9,658 nucleotides of DNA, taken from NCBI GenBank assembly GCA_036525535.1, contig DATDAH010000004.1, forward strand, positions 1 to 9,658, written 5' to 3'. How positions within the stretch are numbered: the first letter of the stretch is position 1; the number at the start of each line of letters is the position of its first letter. This stretch comes from DATDAH01 sp036525535 (lineage in GTDB: Bacteria; Actinomycetota; Acidimicrobiia; Acidimicrobiales; DATDAH01). Shown in pieces: positions 1 through 7,513 of this stretch. The position numbers and the translations under genes are program-made. The notes under the pieces are model-generated. The model searched no databases. It had not been told where the DNA came from and saw only the letters and a program-made list of their open reading frames with translations.

Positions 1-891
1 GATCCCTCGGTCGATCTGCATGAGGTGGTTGACCCGGATGCCGGTGAGCTCGGCGTCGGGCCCGGGCACGCCGATGATCACGCAGTTGCCACCCCAGTCG
101 AGGCACTTGACGGCATCGGCGATGACCGCCGGGTGGCCGACGCACTCGAAGGACCAGTCGGCCCCCCCACCGGTCAGGTCCCGGATGGCCTTCACCGCGT
201 TCTGGTCCGAGCCGGCGAGCACGAAGTCGGTGGCCCCGAAGGTGCGGGCCAGGTCCTCCTTCTGCGGGAGGGTGTCGACGGCGATGATGCGGCCCGCGTT
301 GCGGATTCGGGCCGCCTGGATGACGTTGAGGCCGATCCCGCCGACGCCGAACACGGCCACGTCCTGACCCGGCTGCACGTTGGCCCGGTTGAGCACGGCA
401 CCGGCGCCGGTGATCACCCCGCAGCCGATGAGGCAGGCGGAGGTCAGCGGGACGGTCTCATCGATCTTCACCACCTGGCGGGAGCTCACCACCGTGTACT
501 CGGCGAACGCCGAGTTGGCCGCGAACTGGTACGCCGGCTCGCCGTTGACCGTGAAGGGCTGGTTCAGCTGGCCGAAGCTCCCTCGACACCAGGTCGGATT
601 ACCCGTGTCGCAGGCCGAGCACGAGCCGCAGTAGGCGAGCGTGGTCATCACGACGTGGTCCCCGGGAGCCAGTCCGGTGACCTCCGAGCCGACCTCCTCG
701 ATGACGCCGGCCCCCTCGTGGCCCATGACAACGGGCGGCGGGAACGGGATGGTGCCGTCCATGACCGACAGGTCGCTGTGGCACACGCCGGCCGAGACCA
801 TGCGCACCTTCACCTCGGTGGGTGCGGTGGCCCGGACCTCGACGTCGGTGGCGACGGCGGCCTTCTCGCCGTCGAACACGATGGCCCTCAT
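1..891 (-). CDS. Zinc-dependent alcohol dehydrogenase, 3' end beyond window
   Basis: Medium-chain NAD(P)-dependent alcohol dehydrogenase that oxidises an alcohol to an aldehyde in the cytoplasm; the substrate cannot be told. The 297 residues present lack only the C-terminal part of a family usually about 360-375 long. Visible features: catalytic-zinc ligands Cys37 (VCHSD), His58 (GHEGAG) and Cys157 (CLIGCG); the structural-zinc loop Cys88, Cys91, Cys94 and Cys102 with the C-x2-C-x2-C-x7-C spacing of class I/III enzymes; a Rossmann motif GVGGIG at 182-187; and Asp206 ending the second Rossmann strand, which favours NAD over NADP. The ATG at 891 was chosen because MRAIVFDG is a typical N-terminus; a G-rich stretch about 9 nt upstream could be its ribosome site. 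It lies 89 bp behind the short-chain dehydrogenase on the same strand, so the two may be co-transcribed and act on one alcohol/ketone pathway (inference). Confidence 0.93.
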   Translation of the reverse strand, partial: MRAIVFDGEKAAVATDVEVRATAPTEVKVRMVSAGVCHSDLSVMDGTIPFPPPVVMGHEGAGVIEEVGSEVTGLAPGDHVVMTTLAYCGSCSACDTGNPTWCRGSFGQLNQPFTVNGEPAYQFAANSAFAEYTVVSSRQVVKIDETVPLTSACLIGCGVITGAGAVLNRANVQPGQDVAVFGVGGIGLNVIQAARIRNAGRIIAVDTLPQKEDLARTFGATDFVLAGSDQNAVKAIRDLTGGGADWSFECVGHPAVIADAVKCLDWGGNCVIIGVPGPDAELTGIRVNHLMQIDRGI

Positions 892-918
892 CTTGTGCGC
901 CCCCCGGGGGTCGTGGAT

Positions 919-933
919 CTGACGGGTCGTCAG
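919..933. repeat. Short perfect inverted repeat in the SDR-ADH gap
   Basis: CTGACG and CGTCAG flank a 3-nt spacer, 28 bp upstream of the alcohol dehydrogenase start. It could be an operator half-site pair or a small RNA hairpin between the two genes. No T-run follows in either direction, so it is unlikely to be an intrinsic terminator. A role is not shown by the sequence. Confidence 0.3.
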
Positions 934-980
934 GCTAGGCCGGTCGACCCGCGTCCAGAGAAGGTCCTCCCCGAGTTCCG

Positions 981-1736
981 TCAGCCCGCGGTCTGGCCAC
1001 CGTCGATGGGCCAGGCCGCACCGGTGACATAGCGAGCCTCATCGGAGGCCAGAAAGACGATGAGGGTGGCGATCTCTTCGGGCGCCGCGCCCCGCAGCAG
1101 GGGCAGGAGCTTGTCCAGGAGTCGCTGATCCGCACCATCAGGGAAGGCGAAGTCGGCCAGCAGGTTGGTGTCGACGTGGCCGGGGCAGACAGAGTTGAAC
1201 CGCACCCGCCGGGAGGCGTATTCGATGGCCAGGGACTTGGTGAGCATGACCAGGCCGGCCTTCGAGGCGCAGTAGGCGGACGTGTAGGCCTGCCCGACCA
1301 ACCCGGCGGCAGAGGCCACGTTGACGACGTTTCCCCGGGTCGCCTCCAGGTGCGGGAGCGCGGCCTGCATCAGGAACCAGGGACCCGACAGGTTCACGGC
1401 CAGCGTCTGGCTCCAGTCGGCCGGCGTGTGGTCGACGGCGTGGGCGAAGCGAAGGATCCCGGCCACGTTGGCGAGGACGTCGAGCCGTCCGTGTCGGGTG
1501 GCGATGTCGCCGACCAGGGCGGCCGCCGCCTCGCCGTCGGCCACGTCGAGCTCCCGGCCCTCGGCCCGGCCCCCAGCCGCGGTGATGGTCTCGACGGTGG
1601 TCGCCAGACCGGCCGCGTCCCGGTCCACGGCGACCACCACGGCCCCCTCGGTGGCGAGGCGCTCGGCGGTCGCCCGGCCGATGCCTGACGACGACCCGGT
1701 GACGATGGCGACCCGATCCTCGAAGCGTTGGCTCAT
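981..1736 (-). CDS. Short-chain dehydrogenase/reductase (SDR), classical type
   Basis: Cytoplasmic NAD(P)-dependent oxidoreductase of 251 residues, the normal length of a classical SDR. The cofactor motif TGSSSGIG is at 13-20, Asp38 ends the second strand (NAD(H) preference in this family), Asp64-Val65 contacts the adenine, and NVAG is at 90-93. The catalytic tetrad is complete: Asn115, Ser142, Tyr155 and Lys159 (YCASK). The C-terminal PIDGGQTAG is the usual SDR ending. The frame stays open upstream to 2078, but the ATG at 1736 is preferred: MSQRFEDRVAIVTG is the standard family start and AGGAG sits 1 nt before the ATG. The upstream extension is low-complexity Arg/Gly/Pro. It precedes the alcohol dehydrogenase on the same strand. 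Substrate is unknown; it resembles 3-oxoacyl or secondary-alcohol reductases without deciding features. Confidence 0.93.
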   Translation of the reverse strand: MSQRFEDRVAIVTGSSSGIGRATAERLATEGAVVVAVDRDAAGLATTVETITAAGGRAEGRELDVADGEAAAALVGDIATRHGRLDVLANVAGILRFAHAVDHTPADWSQTLAVNLSGPWFLMQAALPHLEATRGNVVNVASAAGLVGQAYTSAYCASKAGLVMLTKSLAIEYASRRVRFNSVCPGHVDTNLLADFAFPDGADQRLLDKLLPLLRGAAPEEIATLIVFLASDEARYVTGAAWPIDGGQTAG

Positions 1737-1780
1737 GCTCCTACCCTCTCGCGTCCGTGACCCTCCGGCGGGCATCGGCG

Positions 1781-1957
1781 GGCTTCCTCCTCCACGACAA
1801 CGGCTCCCAGCGCCCCCCGGCCCCCGACGGCAAGGTCGAGCCGCCCTACAGCCGGGCGGTGCAGTACGAGTTGGACCGGAGCGGGCCTCGGGAGACCTGG
1901 ACCGCCCGCCAGGTGTGGGAGCACCGCATCGACACCCCGGCCGGGCCCGTCTACTCG
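1781..1957 (+). pseudogene. Probable remnant of an arylsulfotransferase (ASST-type) gene
   Basis: In the 289-bp gap between the SDR and the LLM oxidoreductase, one plus-strand frame reads GFLLHDNGSQRP, then PYSRAVQYELD, then ARQVWEHR and PVYS. This order (a DNG-x-R segment, YSR-x-V-x-YE-x-D, a QVWE strand, then YS) is what I recall from the C-terminal half of bacterial arylsulfotransferases (ASST beta-propeller family). Only about 59 residues match. Those proteins are several hundred residues long, nothing recognisable lies on either side, and the downstream tail looks random, so a gene fragment left by deletion is the likeliest reading. The frame is open back to a GTG at 1757 and ends in a TGA overlapping the next gene's GTG, so a short expressed ORF is not excluded. 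The family assignment is from memory of motifs. Confidence 0.5.
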
Positions 1958-2013
1958 GCGACCCGCCCCTGCCCTGACCGAGCGCCGCTTCGGGTGGGAC
2001 CGGGCGCCTGTGG

Positions 2014-2019
2014 CACGAT
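2014..2019 (+). promoter_or_regulatory. Candidate -10 element for the LLM oxidoreductase
   Basis: CACGAT lies 6 nt before the GTG start. It has A at position 2 and T at position 6, the two best conserved bases of the actinobacterial TANNNT -10. No clear -35 is seen. With no Shine-Dalgarno in front of the GTG, a leaderless transcript is possible. Weak on its own. Confidence 0.25.
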
Positions 2020-2025
2020 CCGGCC

Positions 2026-2967
2026 GTGACGTCCATCATCGCCCCCGGCCGGCTCGAGGTCGGCATGCAGCTCCCCATCCAGTCCCAGAGCCGGATCTAC
2101 GCCGAGGCGTGGGAAGAGGGGACGGGCGCCGCCGAGCTGGCCACGGTCGTGGCCGCGGCCGAGGCCGCCGGGCTCTTCTACGTGGCCGTCTGCGACCACG
2201 TCGCCGTGCCCCGGGAGCCGGCCGAGCGCATGCAGACGATCTGGTACGACACGGTCGCCACCCTGGCCTGGATCGCCGGGCGGACCGAGCGCATCCGCCT
2301 CCTGTCCCATGTCTTCGTGCCCGCCTACCGGCATCCGTTGGTCTCGGCCAAGGCCTTCCTCACCCTCGACGACCTCTCGAACGGGCGGACGATCCTGGGG
2401 GTCGGCACCGGCCACGTCGAGGGCGAGTTCGCCGCCCTCGGCGCCGACTTCGCCAACCGGGGCGCGGTCACCGACGAATGCGTCGACGTGCTCCGAGCCG
2501 CGTTCACCGACGAGTACCCGTCCTACACGGGCGAGCACTTCACCGTCGGCGACGTCGGCCTCCGTCCCCGCCCCCGCCAGGACGTCCTGCCCATCTGGAT
2601 CGGGGGGTCATCCAAGCCGGCCCTGCGCCGGGCCGCGGCCCGGGGTGACGGGTGGCTGCCCCAGGGCACGCCCCGTCACGAGCTGGCCGGCGCCATCGCC
2701 TATCTGATGGAGCACCGTCAGGCGACCCGGGGCGACGATCCCATCGACCTCGGCACGATCTGCGAGCCGCTCTACGTCGGCGAAGCGGACTGGGATGTCG
2801 GCCCGTGGACGATCAGCGGCCCGGCCGAGCAGGTGGCCGAACGCATCCGCGAGTTCAGGGACCTGGGCGTGAACCACGTCCAGATCCGGCCCCGCAGCCG
2901 CACGCGGGACGAGTTCTGCGACCAGCTCGCCGCCATCGGCCGCGACGTCCTGCCCTTGCTGAACTGA
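2026..2967 (+). CDS. LLM-class flavin/F420-dependent oxidoreductase
   Basis: Luciferase-like monooxygenase superfamily protein of 313 residues, a TIM-barrel enzyme using F420 or FMN; many actinobacterial members act in degradation or redox tailoring of secondary metabolites. Visible family features: first strand VGMQLPIQ at 12-19, CDHVAVP at 56-62, RIRLLSHVFVPAYRHP at 89-104, LDDLSNGRTILGVGTG at 114-129, the PIWIGGSS strand further on, and a C-terminal GVNHVQIRP strand before the last helix. The pattern resembles the F420-dependent subfamily more than bacterial luciferase or alkanesulfonate monooxygenase, but the cofactor is inferred. The GTG at 2026 keeps the whole first strand; an ATG at 2065 would cut into it. 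It stands alone on this strand and converges with the SnoaL-like gene, 16 bp away. Substrate unknown. Confidence 0.9.
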   Translation: MTSIIAPGRLEVGMQLPIQSQSRIYAEAWEEGTGAAELATVVAAAEAAGLFYVAVCDHVAVPREPAERMQTIWYDTVATLAWIAGRTERIRLLSHVFVPAYRHPLVSAKAFLTLDDLSNGRTILGVGTGHVEGEFAALGADFANRGAVTDECVDVLRAAFTDEYPSYTGEHFTVGDVGLRPRPRQDVLPIWIGGSSKPALRRAAARGDGWLPQGTPRHELAGAIAYLMEHRQATRGDDPIDLGTICEPLYVGEADWDVGPWTISGPAEQVAERIREFRDLGVNHVQIRPRSRTRDEFCDQLAAIGRDVLPLLN

Positions 2968-2983
2968 CGCTTCCACTCGACTG

Positions 2984-3397
2984 TCACGTCAGCCCGAGCT
3001 GGGTCAGGATGGTCATGGCGTCGAAGTAGACGCGTTCGGCCACGATCCGTTCGTCGTCGAAGACGAAGAAGGCGGCCATCCGGCAGCGGAACGTCCGACC
3101 GGTGGGGTCGAAGCCGAGGAAGGCCCCGTCATGGGTGCCCAGCAGGTCGAACTCCACCCATACCCCGTCGTCGGTCGAGTGCATGGCCACGAGCTCGTTG
3201 CGCTGGTCCGGGAAGGCACCGCGGCTCGAGGCGAAGTAACCCCGGACCTCGTCCTCACCGTCGTGGACCTGGCCGGTGGCGATCAGCTCGTAGCGGGGAT
3301 GGGCGAACGTGGCGATGACGGCGTCGAAGTCGTGCCGGTTCTCGGCCTCCATGTGCTCCCGCACCACCGCTTCCCGCCGGCTGCGCAGGCTCGCCAT
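2984..3397 (-). CDS. SnoaL/NTF2-like family protein
   Basis: Small cone-shaped alpha+beta barrel protein of 137 residues, the usual size for the SnoaL-like/NTF2-like superfamily, which covers polyketide cyclases, limonene-1,2-epoxide-hydrolase-like enzymes, isomerases and non-enzymatic ligand binders. The N-terminal helix EAVVREHMEAENRHDFDAVIATF followed by HPRYELIATG, and the later FFVFDDERIVAERVYFD strand pair, are typical. The ATG at 3397 fits this helix. It lies 27 bp downstream of the alpha/beta hydrolase on the same strand, so they are probably one transcript; pairing with an epoxide-hydrolase-like enzyme hints at a shared small-molecule substrate (inference). No specific catalytic set can be assigned by eye. 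Confidence 0.82.
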   Translation of the reverse strand: MASLRSRREAVVREHMEAENRHDFDAVIATFAHPRYELIATGQVHDGEDEVRGYFASSRGAFPDQRNELVAMHSTDDGVWVEFDLLGTHDGAFLGFDPTGRTFRCRMAAFFVFDDERIVAERVYFDAMTILTQLGLT

Positions 3398-3424
3398 CCC
3401 GGCAACGTAGACCTCGGTCGCGGC

Positions 3425-4258
3425 TCAGGCCTCGCGCAGCTGACGGAGGAGGACCTCGTTGAGGCGGTCCGGCGCGTGGTCGGGGATCCAGTGGTCGATG
3501 CCCTCGAAGACCTCGAACCGGTAGGGGCCGTCGACCTGGGCGCCCGTGGCTTCGGCGCCCTCGCGGCCGAGGGCTACGTCCTCGGTGCTCCAGACGTGGA
3601 GGGTGGGCACGGTGATCGGGTCGAGGCCCTGGATGAGGTGTCCGCCGGCGGCCCGGTACCAGTTCAGGGCTGCGCCCAGGGCCTCCGGGGTCGACAGGGC
3701 GGCCAGGTGGGGCGCCGACTCCTCCTCGGTGAGGCCGCCCGCGGCGTAGATCATCCGCAGGCCGGTGGCGTCGTTGGCCAGCAGCCCGTCCTCGGCCCCC
3801 TCGGCCCGGAACATCGGGAAGTAGGACGATCGCTGCTCCTGGTCGGTGTCGCGGGACGCCAGTGCCGTGGCGTAGGCCAGCGGGTGGGGCACGGAAAGCG
3901 CGGTCATCGTCAGCAGGCGGTCGCCGTGGCGGCCCGCCACCTGCCAGGTGATGCTGGCGCCCCAGTCGTGACCGACGAGGTGGAAGCGGTCGGCCCCGAC
4001 CGCATCGGCCAGCCCCAGGACGTCGGCGACCAGTTCGCCGGAGTGGTAGGCGGCCACCCCAGAAGGTCGTGCCCCGGGCGAGTAGCCCCGCTGGTCGGGG
4101 GCCAGCACCCGGTAGCCGGCATCGGCCAGGACGGGCACCTGGTGGCGCCAGCAGGCTGAGGTCTGCGGGAACCCGTGGAGCAGGATCACGACGGGCCCGT
4201 CCTCGGGACCGGCCGTGGCCACGTCGAAGGTCAGGGGACCGATCGGGATCTGCACCAC
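3425..4258 (-). CDS. Alpha/beta hydrolase with Asp nucleophile, epoxide hydrolase-like
   Basis: Soluble alpha/beta hydrolase of 277 residues from the GTG at 4258. HGFPQ at 28-32 is the oxyanion-hole loop and DQRGYSPGARP follows at 55-65. The nucleophile elbow is GHDWG with Asp98, the acid is probably Asp227 (STED) and the base His256 (GIDHW). An Asp nucleophile is the mark of epoxide hydrolases and haloalkane/haloacid dehalogenases rather than esterases, which use Ser. The lid tyrosines that would settle epoxide hydrolase activity cannot be confirmed. The frame is open to an ATG at 4351, but those 31 extra residues are Cys/Arg-rich and unlike the family, so VVQIPIGPLTF is taken as the N-terminus (the second GTG at 4255 is equally possible). 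It leads a likely two-gene transcript with the SnoaL-like gene. Confidence 0.88.
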   Translation of the reverse strand: MVQIPIGPLTFDVATAGPEDGPVVILLHGFPQTSACWRHQVPVLADAGYRVLAPDQRGYSPGARPSGVAAYHSGELVADVLGLADAVGADRFHLVGHDWGASITWQVAGRHGDRLLTMTALSVPHPLAYATALASRDTDQEQRSSYFPMFRAEGAEDGLLANDATGLRMIYAAGGLTEEESAPHLAALSTPEALGAALNWYRAAGGHLIQGLDPITVPTLHVWSTEDVALGREGAEATGAQVDGPYRFEVFEGIDHWIPDHAPDRLNEVLLRQLREA

Positions 4259-4428
4259 AGCCGACGGTAGCCGCCTCGCCTGCGGCCCATCCTCAGCGCC
4301 CCGACTGCGGCACCATCGGGTTGGTGACACGGAGAGTGAGCAACAAATCACTCCCTGCGCTGCGGCCGCCGGTGCCGGAGATGATGGGGAACCGGGCGAG
4401 GACGGGGCAACTGACCCGACGATTGGCG
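4259..4428. other. Intergenic region between the BCAA operon and the hydrolase
   Basis: These 170 bp separate two minus-strand genes: the end of the 174-residue protein and the start of the alpha/beta hydrolase. They contain an inverted repeat ACTGAC/GTCAGT (4410-4415 and 4428-4433, 12-nt spacer) just after the upstream stop codon. They also hold a rare AT-rich patch around 4340-4351 (minus strand GATTTGTTG) that could belong to the hydrolase promoter. No T-run terminator and no convincing -35/-10 pair were found. Confidence 0.35.
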
Positions 4429-4953
4429 TCAGTCCAGCGTGAGCAGGCTCCGCCAGTCGGTGGCGTAGCGATCCTTGACCTCCGCGGGAGTCAGGCGGAG
4501 GGTCGGTCCGGGGACGAGGTCGGCGATCCGACGCTGCTCGACGTAGTGGTGGCTGTTGGCCACCTCCTCGAAGAGGCGGCGGCGGAGAGCGACGAGCTCG
4601 TCATCGGCCTGCTCGTCGAGGAAGCCGAAGAGGGTGAAGGCGATGGTCAGGTCGTGGACCACGGGGGCCCGGCCGAACAGGGACGCCCGCTTGAGGGCCA
4701 CCGTCAGGCTGCCGGCCAGGGCGTCGTCGGCGCTCTCGCCGGGTCGGAGGGCCAGTCGGTCCCGGAAGCGCTCGGCCAGGGTCAGGGCGAAGCCCTGGTC
4801 CGGTCCGGGGCTGCCGAGGCGGTCGCCTCGGGGCTGTCCGGACAGGAGCTCGGCGGGTCGGTCCTGGGTCCAGGAGCCCGGCCGCCGGGGCGGTGAGGTG
4901 TAGAGCCGGGTGTCGTCGATCGCCTTGACGGGGACGTACTGCGGAGCGGCCAC
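4429..4953 (-). CDS. Uncharacterised protein, last gene of the leuB-ilvE-cimA operon
   Basis: Protein of 174 residues that I cannot assign to a named domain. It has no signal peptide and no membrane segment. The N-terminal 55 residues are rich in Pro, Arg and Gly, with SPPRRPGSW (20-28) and GSPGPDQGFAL (47-57); the rest looks helical, with VALKRASLFGRAPVVHDL at 85-102 and an acidic helix DEQADDELVALRRRLFEE. These motif-like stretches suggest a conserved protein rather than chance ORF. The GTG at 4953 was chosen because it begins 11 bp after the cimA stop and AAGG lies 10 nt before it (overlapping the cimA TAA); the longer upstream frame is the cimA antisense-phase shadow. Tight coupling to cimA suggests co-expression with branched-chain amino acid synthesis, but its role is unknown. 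Confidence 0.78.
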   Translation of the reverse strand: MAAPQYVPVKAIDDTRLYTSPPRRPGSWTQDRPAELLSGQPRGDRLGSPGPDQGFALTLAERFRDRLALRPGESADDALAGSLTVALKRASLFGRAPVVHDLTIAFTLFGFLDEQADDELVALRRRLFEEVANSHHYVEQRRIADLVPGPTLRLTPAEVKDRYATDWRSLLTLD

Positions 4954-4964
4954 GAGCCGCGACC

Positions 4965-6605
4965 TTAGGCCCGGTTGTGCAGCAGGCCGAAGATGATGGA
5001 GTCGGCCAGGGCCTGCCACGAGGCCTCGATGATGTTCTCGCTGACCCCGATGGTCGACCACGACCGCTCGCCGTCGGTCGAGTCGATCAGCACCCGGGTC
5101 ACCGCACCGGTGCCCTTCTGGGTGTCGAGGACCCGGACCTTGTAGTCGGTCAGGTGGACGCCGCCCAGCACCGAGTGGGCCCCGGCCATGGTCATGGCCT
5201 TGCGCAAGGCCTCGTCCAGGGCGTTGACCGGGCCGTTGCCCTCGGCGGTGGCGATGACCCGCTGGCCCTCGACCTCCACCTTGACCGTCGCCTCGGTGAC
5301 GATCTCGGCGCCGTGCACGCCACTGGAGCCGTCGGCCGGGGCCCGGTGCTCCACCGAGACCCGGAAGGACTCCAGCTTGAAGAAGGGCTGGGTCCAGCCC
5401 GTGGCGTCCCGCATCAGGAGCTCGAGGGAGCCGTCGGCGGCCTCGAAGTGGAAGCCCTCGTACTCCAGCTGCTTCAGCCGGTCGACGACATCGGACAGCG
5501 CCGGGCCGTCCATCTCCACACCGATCTCCTGGGCCTTCAGCTCGAGGGTCGAGCGGCCGGCCAGCTCGGACACGACGAAGCGGGTGCCGTTGCCGACCAG
5601 GTCGGGATCGACGTGCTCGTAGGCGTCGGGCCGCCGAGCGATGGCGCTGGTGTGCAGGCCCGCCTTGTGGGCGAACGCCGAGGCCCCGACGAAGGCCTGC
5701 TGGGGGTCCGGGCTGATGTTCACGAGCTCGGCCACGTGGTGGGCGACTGGGGTCAGGCGCTCGAGGCGCTCGACCGGGATCGTGGCCACGCCCATCTTCA
5801 GCGAGAGGTCGGGGATGATCGTGGTCAGGTTGCAGTTGCCCGTGCGCTCGCCGTAGCCGTTGATGGTCCCCTGGACCTGGGTGGCCCCGCCCCGCACCCC
5901 GGCGAGGGCGTTCGCCACCCCACACCCGGTGTCGTCGTGCAGGTGCACGCCGACCTCGGTGTCCACGTAGTCCACGACCTCGCCCACGATGCGCTCGACG
6001 TCGAAGGGCAGGGAGCCGCCGTTGGTGTCGCAGAGGACGAGGCAGTCGGCCCCGGCCATGGCCGCGGCTTCGAGGACCCGGAGGCTGAACTCCGGGTTGG
6101 CCTTGTAGCCGTCGAAGAAGTGCTCAGCGTCGAAGAACACCCGTCGGTCCTGGCCCACCAGGTACGCGACCGAGTCGCGGACCATGGCCACGCCCTCGTC
6201 GAGGTCGGTGCGGAGGGCTTCGGTGACGTGGTAGTCCCAGCACTTCCCGACGATGCACACGGTCCCGGTTCCCGCTCCCAGCAGGTTGGCCAAGGTCTCG
6301 TCGGCATCGACCTTGCCCTTGACCCGTCGGGTCGAACCGAAGGCCACCAGCTCGCTGGTCGTCAGCTCCAGCTCGGTGACGGCCCGGCGGAAGAACTCGT
6401 CGTCCTTCGGGTTGGCCCCGGGCCAGCCCCCTTCGATGTAGTGGACACCGAGCCAGTCGAGCTGTTCGGCTATCCGCAGCTTGTCGTCGACGGTCAGGGA
6501 GATGCCCTCGAGCTGGCTGCCGTCGCGCAGGGTCGTGTCGTAGACCTCGACCGCGGCGGGCTGGCGGGGCGCGGGTGGGGTGACGGGGCGGTCAGTCGTC
6601 GACAT
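4965..6605 (-). CDS. cimA: (R)-citramalate synthase (LeuA/CimA superfamily)
   Basis: Condenses pyruvate and acetyl-CoA to citramalate, the first step of the threonine-independent route to isoleucine. Length is 546 residues, as expected for the long CimA type with catalytic TIM barrel plus C-terminal regulatory domain. The DTTLRDGSQ signature is at 23-31 (metal ligand Asp24-type and catalytic Arg), HLHDD at 221-225 supplies the metal histidines, and GYGERTGNCNL at 250-260 carries the metal Asn257. The C-terminal third (from about 400) matches the LeuA-like dimer domain used for allosteric control, normally by isoleucine. The ATG at 6605 overlaps the ilvE stop by 14 nt, implying translational coupling; the open frame further upstream is ilvE shadow. 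Homocitrate or isopropylmalate synthase is the alternative, but the long form and C-terminal type favour citramalate. Active-site specificity residues were not checked. Confidence 0.88.
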   Translation of the reverse strand: MSTTDRPVTPPAPRQPAAVEVYDTTLRDGSQLEGISLTVDDKLRIAEQLDWLGVHYIEGGWPGANPKDDEFFRRAVTELELTTSELVAFGSTRRVKGKVDADETLANLLGAGTGTVCIVGKCWDYHVTEALRTDLDEGVAMVRDSVAYLVGQDRRVFFDAEHFFDGYKANPEFSLRVLEAAAMAGADCLVLCDTNGGSLPFDVERIVGEVVDYVDTEVGVHLHDDTGCGVANALAGVRGGATQVQGTINGYGERTGNCNLTTIIPDLSLKMGVATIPVERLERLTPVAHHVAELVNISPDPQQAFVGASAFAHKAGLHTSAIARRPDAYEHVDPDLVGNGTRFVVSELAGRSTLELKAQEIGVEMDGPALSDVVDRLKQLEYEGFHFEAADGSLELLMRDATGWTQPFFKLESFRVSVEHRAPADGSSGVHGAEIVTEATVKVEVEGQRVIATAEGNGPVNALDEALRKAMTMAGAHSVLGGVHLTDYKVRVLDTQKGTGAVTRVLIDSTDGERSWSTIGVSENIIEASWQALADSIIFGLLHNRA

Positions 6606-7512
6606 GGCTGAGCCAGTCCTTGTAGCGGTCGTCCTCGCCCCGGACCGCGGCGAAGTAGGTCTCCTGGATCTGACGGGTGATCGGGCCGGGATCGCCCAGC
6701 TCGCGGTCGTCGACCGAGCGAATGGGGACGACCTCGGCCGCCGTGCCGCTGAGGAAGGCCTCCTCGGCGGTGTAGAGGTCGCTGCGCAGCAGGTTCTCGA
6801 CGCGGTAGTCGACCCCGAGGTCCTCGGCGATGCGGCGGACCGAGTCCTGCGTGATGCCTTCGAGAGCACCCGCCGAGGTCGGCGGCGTGACGATCGCGCC
6901 GTCGTTGACGACGAAGATGTTCTCGCCGGTGCACTCGCTGACGTTGCCCTGCGGCGACAGCATGACGGCCTCGTCGTAGCCCGCCTTCAGGGCCTCGACC
7001 TTCGCCATCGACGAGTTGATGTACATGCCGGTGCCCTTGGCGGCGGGGGGCATGGTGTTCGGGTCGTGGCGCCGCCAGGACGAGATCTTCAGGCGGATCC
7101 CGTTCTGGATCCCCTCGTCACCGAGGTAGGTCCCCCAGGGCCAGATGGCGATGGCCACGTTCACCGGGCACGGCAGCGGGTTGAGGCCCATCTCGCCGTA
7201 CCCGAGGTACACCAGCGGGCGGATGTAGCAGGAGCGGACCTCGTTGACCCGGACCGTCTCCAGCGTCGCCGCGATCAGCTGGTCCCGGTCGAACGGGACG
7301 TCGATCATGTAGATGGCGGCCGAGTTGAAGAGGCGGTCGATGTGGTCGTCGAGGCGGAACACGGCCGGGCCCCGGGAGGTCTCGTAGGCGCGGATGCCTT
7401 CGAAGACGCCGCAGCCGTAGTGCAGCGTGTGGGTCAGGACGTGGATCTTGGCGTCCTGCCAGGCGACCAGCTCGCCGTCCATCCAGATCTTCTCAACGGT
7501 CTCGATCGGCAT
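6592..7512 (-). CDS. ilvE: Branched-chain amino acid aminotransferase
   Basis: Pyridoxal-phosphate fold-IV transaminase that makes Ile, Val and Leu from their 2-oxo acids with glutamate, in the cytoplasm. The 306 residues are close to E. coli IlvE (309) and the alignment by eye is nearly gap-free: the PLP lysine falls at Lys159 (PPAAKGTG) and the cofactor glutamate at Glu193 (SECTGEN), the same numbers as in E. coli. LHYGCGVFEGIRAY at 30-43, SGTAAEVVPIRSVD and the C-terminal WLSHVDD are characteristic; the FEGIRAY and YIRPLVYLGYGEMG segments separate it from D-amino acid aminotransferase and aminodeoxychorismate lyase. The ATG at 7512 begins one base after the leuB TGA, so translation is probably coupled. 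An upstream extension of the frame into leuB is discarded. Confidence 0.96.
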   Translation of the reverse strand: MPIETVEKIWMDGELVAWQDAKIHVLTHTLHYGCGVFEGIRAYETSRGPAVFRLDDHIDRLFNSAAIYMIDVPFDRDQLIAATLETVRVNEVRSCYIRPLVYLGYGEMGLNPLPCPVNVAIAIWPWGTYLGDEGIQNGIRLKISSWRRHDPNTMPPAAKGTGMYINSSMAKVEALKAGYDEAVMLSPQGNVSECTGENIFVVNDGAIVTPPTSAGALEGITQDSVRRIAEDLGVDYRVENLLRSDLYTAEEAFLSGTAAEVVPIRSVDDRELGDPGPITRQIQETYFAAVRGEDDRYKDWLSHVDD

Positions 7513-7513
7513 C

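Noticed and set aside
25..1032. Plus-strand open frame of 335 codons across the alcohol dehydrogenase
   Set aside because: Antisense shadow; composition dominated by Gly, Val, Asp, Arg and His, with no domain, whereas the opposite strand has both zinc sites and the Rossmann motif.
1737..2078. N-terminal extension of the SDR to 2078
   Set aside because: The extra 114 residues are Arg/Gly/Pro-rich without homology signs, and the internal ATG at 1736 has a good ribosome site and the standard SDR N-terminus.
2964..2992. Bidirectional terminator between the convergent LLM and SnoaL-like genes
   Set aside because: Only a 6-bp stem with a 17-nt loop, overlapping the stop codon of the LLM gene and the end of the SnoaL-like gene, and no T-run on either strand.
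4977..6611. Plus-strand open frame of 544 codons across cimA
   Set aside because: It is the antisense shadow of cimA in GC-rich DNA: Val/Gly/Asp/His-rich, no family motif, while the minus strand has a complete enzyme with catalytic motifs.
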